Shown here one piece after another: positions 61,598-64,000 of a stretch of 64,000 nt of DNA (position 1 is its first letter; the number at the start of each line of letters is the position of its first letter). The notes under the pieces are model-generated. The model was given only the letters and a program-made list of their open reading frames with translations, ran no database searches and was not told the DNA's origin. The stretch spans positions 25,315,399 to 25,379,398 of the forward strand of contig CM075195.1 of the NCBI GenBank assembly GCA_037577475.1, in the 5' to 3' direction. Source of the DNA: Chaunax sp. Z400. Taxonomy: Eukaryota; Chordata; Actinopteri; Lophiiformes; Chaunacidae. The position numbers were made by a program, and so were the translations under genes.

Positions 61598-64000
61598 TTT
61601 GTATATTGTACATATTATATATTGGTGTATGAATAGTTTATTGTATATAGTATATATTGTAGGAATAGTTTATTATATATTGCACATATTATATAATGGT
61701 GTATGAATAGTTTTTTGTATATTGTATATAGTATATATTGTAGGAATAGTTTATTATATATTGCACATATTATATAATGGTGTATGAATAGTTTTTTGTA
61801 TATTGTATATAGTATATATTGTAAGAATAGTTTTTTTATATATTGCACATATTATATAATGGTTTATGAATAGTTTATTGTATATAGTATATATTGTAGG
61901 AATAGTTTATTATATATTGCACATATTATATAATGGTGTATGAATAGTTTTTTGTATATTGTATATAGTATATATTGTAAGAATAGTTTTTTTATATATT
62001 GCACATATTATATAATGGTGTATGAATAGTTTTTTGTATATTGTATATAGTATATATTGTAAGAATAGTTTTTTTATCTATTGCACATATTATATAATGG
62101 TTTATGAATAGTTTATTGTATATAGTATATATTGTAGGAATAGTTTTTTATATATTGCACATATTATATAATGGTGTATGAATAGTTTTTTGTATATTGT
62201 ATATAGTATATATTGTAAGAATAGTTTTTTTATATATTGCACATATTATATAATGGTGTATGAATAGTTTTTTGTATATTGTATATAGTATATATTGTAA
62301 GAATAGTTTTTTTTATCTATTGCACATATTATACAATGGTTTATGAATAGTTTATTGTATATAGTATATATTGTAGGAATAGTTTATTATATATTGCACA
62401 TATTATATAATGGTGTATGAATAGTTTTTTGTATATTGTATATAGTATATATTGTAAGAATAGTTTATTATATATTGCACATATTATATAATGGTGTATG
62501 AATAGTTTTTTGTATATTGTATATAGTATATATTGTAAGAATAGTTTTTTTTATATATTGCACATATTATATAATGGTTTATGAATAGTTTGTTGTATAT
62601 TGTATATAGAATTTATTGTAAGAATAGTTTTTTATATATTGCACATATTATATAATGTTTATGAATAGTTTGTTGTATATTGTATATAGTATATATTGTA
62701 AGAATAGTTTTTTTATATATTGCACATATTATATAATGGTTTATGAATAGTTTATTGTATATAGTATATATTGTAGGAATAGTTTATTATATATTGCACA
62801 TATTATATAATGGTGTATGAATAGTTTTTTGTATATTGTATATAGTATATATTGTAAGAATAGTTTTTTATATATTGCACATATTATATAATGGTTTATG
62901 AATAGTTTATTGTATATAGTATATATTGTAGGAATAGTTTATTATATATTGCACATATTATATAATGGTGTATGAATAGTTTTTTGTATATTGTATATAG
63001 TATATATTGTAAGAATAGTTTTTTTATATATTGCACATATTATATAATGGTTTATGAATAGTTTATTGTATATAGTATATATTGTAGGAATAGTTTATTA
63101 TATATTGCACATATTATATAATGGTGTATGAATAGTTTTTTGTATATTGTATATAGTATATATTGTAAGAATAGTTTTTTTATATATTGCACATATTATA
63201 TAATGGTGTATGAATAGTTTTTTGTATATTGTATATAGTATATATTGTAAGAATAGTTTTTTTTATCTATTGCACATATTATATAATGGTTTATGAATAG
63301 TTTATTGTATATAGTATATATTGTAGGAATAGTTTTTTATATATTGCACATATTATATAATGGTGTATGAATAGTTTTTTGTATATTGTATATAGTATAT
63401 ATTGTAAGAATAGTTTTTTTATATATTGCACATATTATATAATGGTGTATGAATAGTTTTTTGTATATTGTATATAGTATATATTGTAAGAATAGTTTTT
63501 TTTATCTATTGCACATATTATACAATGGTTTATGAATAGTTTATTGTATATAGTATATATTGTAGGAATAGTTTATTATATATTGCACATATTATATAAT
63601 GGTGTATGAATAGTTTTTTGTATATTGTATATAGTATATATTGTAAGAATAGTTTATTATATATTGCACATATTATATAATGGTGTATGAATAGTTTTTT
63701 GTATATTGTATATAGTATATATTGTAAGAATAGTTTTTTTTATATATTGCACATATTATATAATGGTTTATGAATAGTTTGTTGTATATTGTATATAGAA
63801 TTTATTGTAAGAATAGTTTTTTATATATTGCACATATTATATAATGTTTATGAATAGTTTGTTGTATATTGTATATAGTATATATTGTAAGAATAGTTTT
63901 TTTATATATTGCACATATTATATAATGGTTTATGAATAGTTTATTGTATATAGTATATATTGTAGGAATAGTTTATTATATATTGCACATATTATATAAT
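61598..64000. repeat. AT-rich satellite of 75/81-bp units with a 1,189-bp higher-order period
   Basis: Monomers contain TATTGCACATATTATATAAT, GGTGTATGAATAGTTTTTTG and TATATAGTATATATTG. Long monomers are about 81 bp (61680, 61762 and 61843 are successive TGCACA starts) and short ones about 75 bp (61843 to 61918), lacking a TGTATAT block. Marker variants recur 1,189 bp apart. The array runs off the window end, so its full size is unknown. Confidence 0.97.

Noticed and set aside
61479..61848. Open frames at the start of the AT-rich satellite
   Set aside because: They are repeats of Tyr/Ile/Leu codons produced by the satellite unit and are not coding.

Overview
The window looks like a teleost fish chromosome, probably percomorph. 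It has long CA/GT microsatellites, many dispersed repeats of types common in fish genomes, small-intron vertebrate gene structure with GT-AG splice sites, and very low coding density. Species cannot be named from the sequence. About 95% of the window is intergenic or repetitive, and almost all its short open frames are chance frames.

One protein-coding gene is well supported. It lies on the minus strand from about 23.8 kb (promoter) to about 18.7 kb (poly(A) signal) and has twelve coding exons. Joined by phase-compatible GT-AG junctions, they give a 433-residue canonical poly(A) polymerase (PAPOLA/PAPOLG type). The catalytic half is collinear with the mammalian enzyme and keeps the Asp triad (Asp114, Asp116, Asp168). 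The reading then jumps, across a 145-bp intron, from the conserved WDPR motif straight to a Ser/Pro/basic tail and the family's conserved C-terminus. The last part of the central domain and the whole RNA-binding domain are absent from the locus. I regard this compact polymerase as the most interesting feature here.

Layout. 1-18.7 kb: pyrimidine-rich DNA with a tandem X-box (RFX-like) site near 0.66-0.69 kb, then repeat fossils. One of these was split by a short insertion with a 12-bp target duplication and a hammerhead-ribozyme-like core, resembling a Penelope-like element. A long-TIR MITE lies at 15.1 kb. 18.7-23.9 kb: the polymerase gene, with a hAT-type MITE and a copied flank in intron 1. 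23.9-24.5 kb: an internally deleted DNA transposon with a decayed integrase-like transposase. 24.6-38.3 kb: gene-poor, with two TIR elements and a SINE. 38.3-44.1 kb: a 5.8-kb minisatellite of mixed 27- and 31-bp units. 44.1-61.6 kb: gene-poor, with LINE remnants at 48.0 and 55.2 kb, MITEs at 50.8, 51.8 and 60.6 kb, and a SINE with a nested insertion at 56 kb. 61.6 kb to the end: an AT-rich satellite of 75/81-bp units with a 1,189-bp higher-order period, running off the window.

Element family names are from memory of motifs and were not checked against a library.
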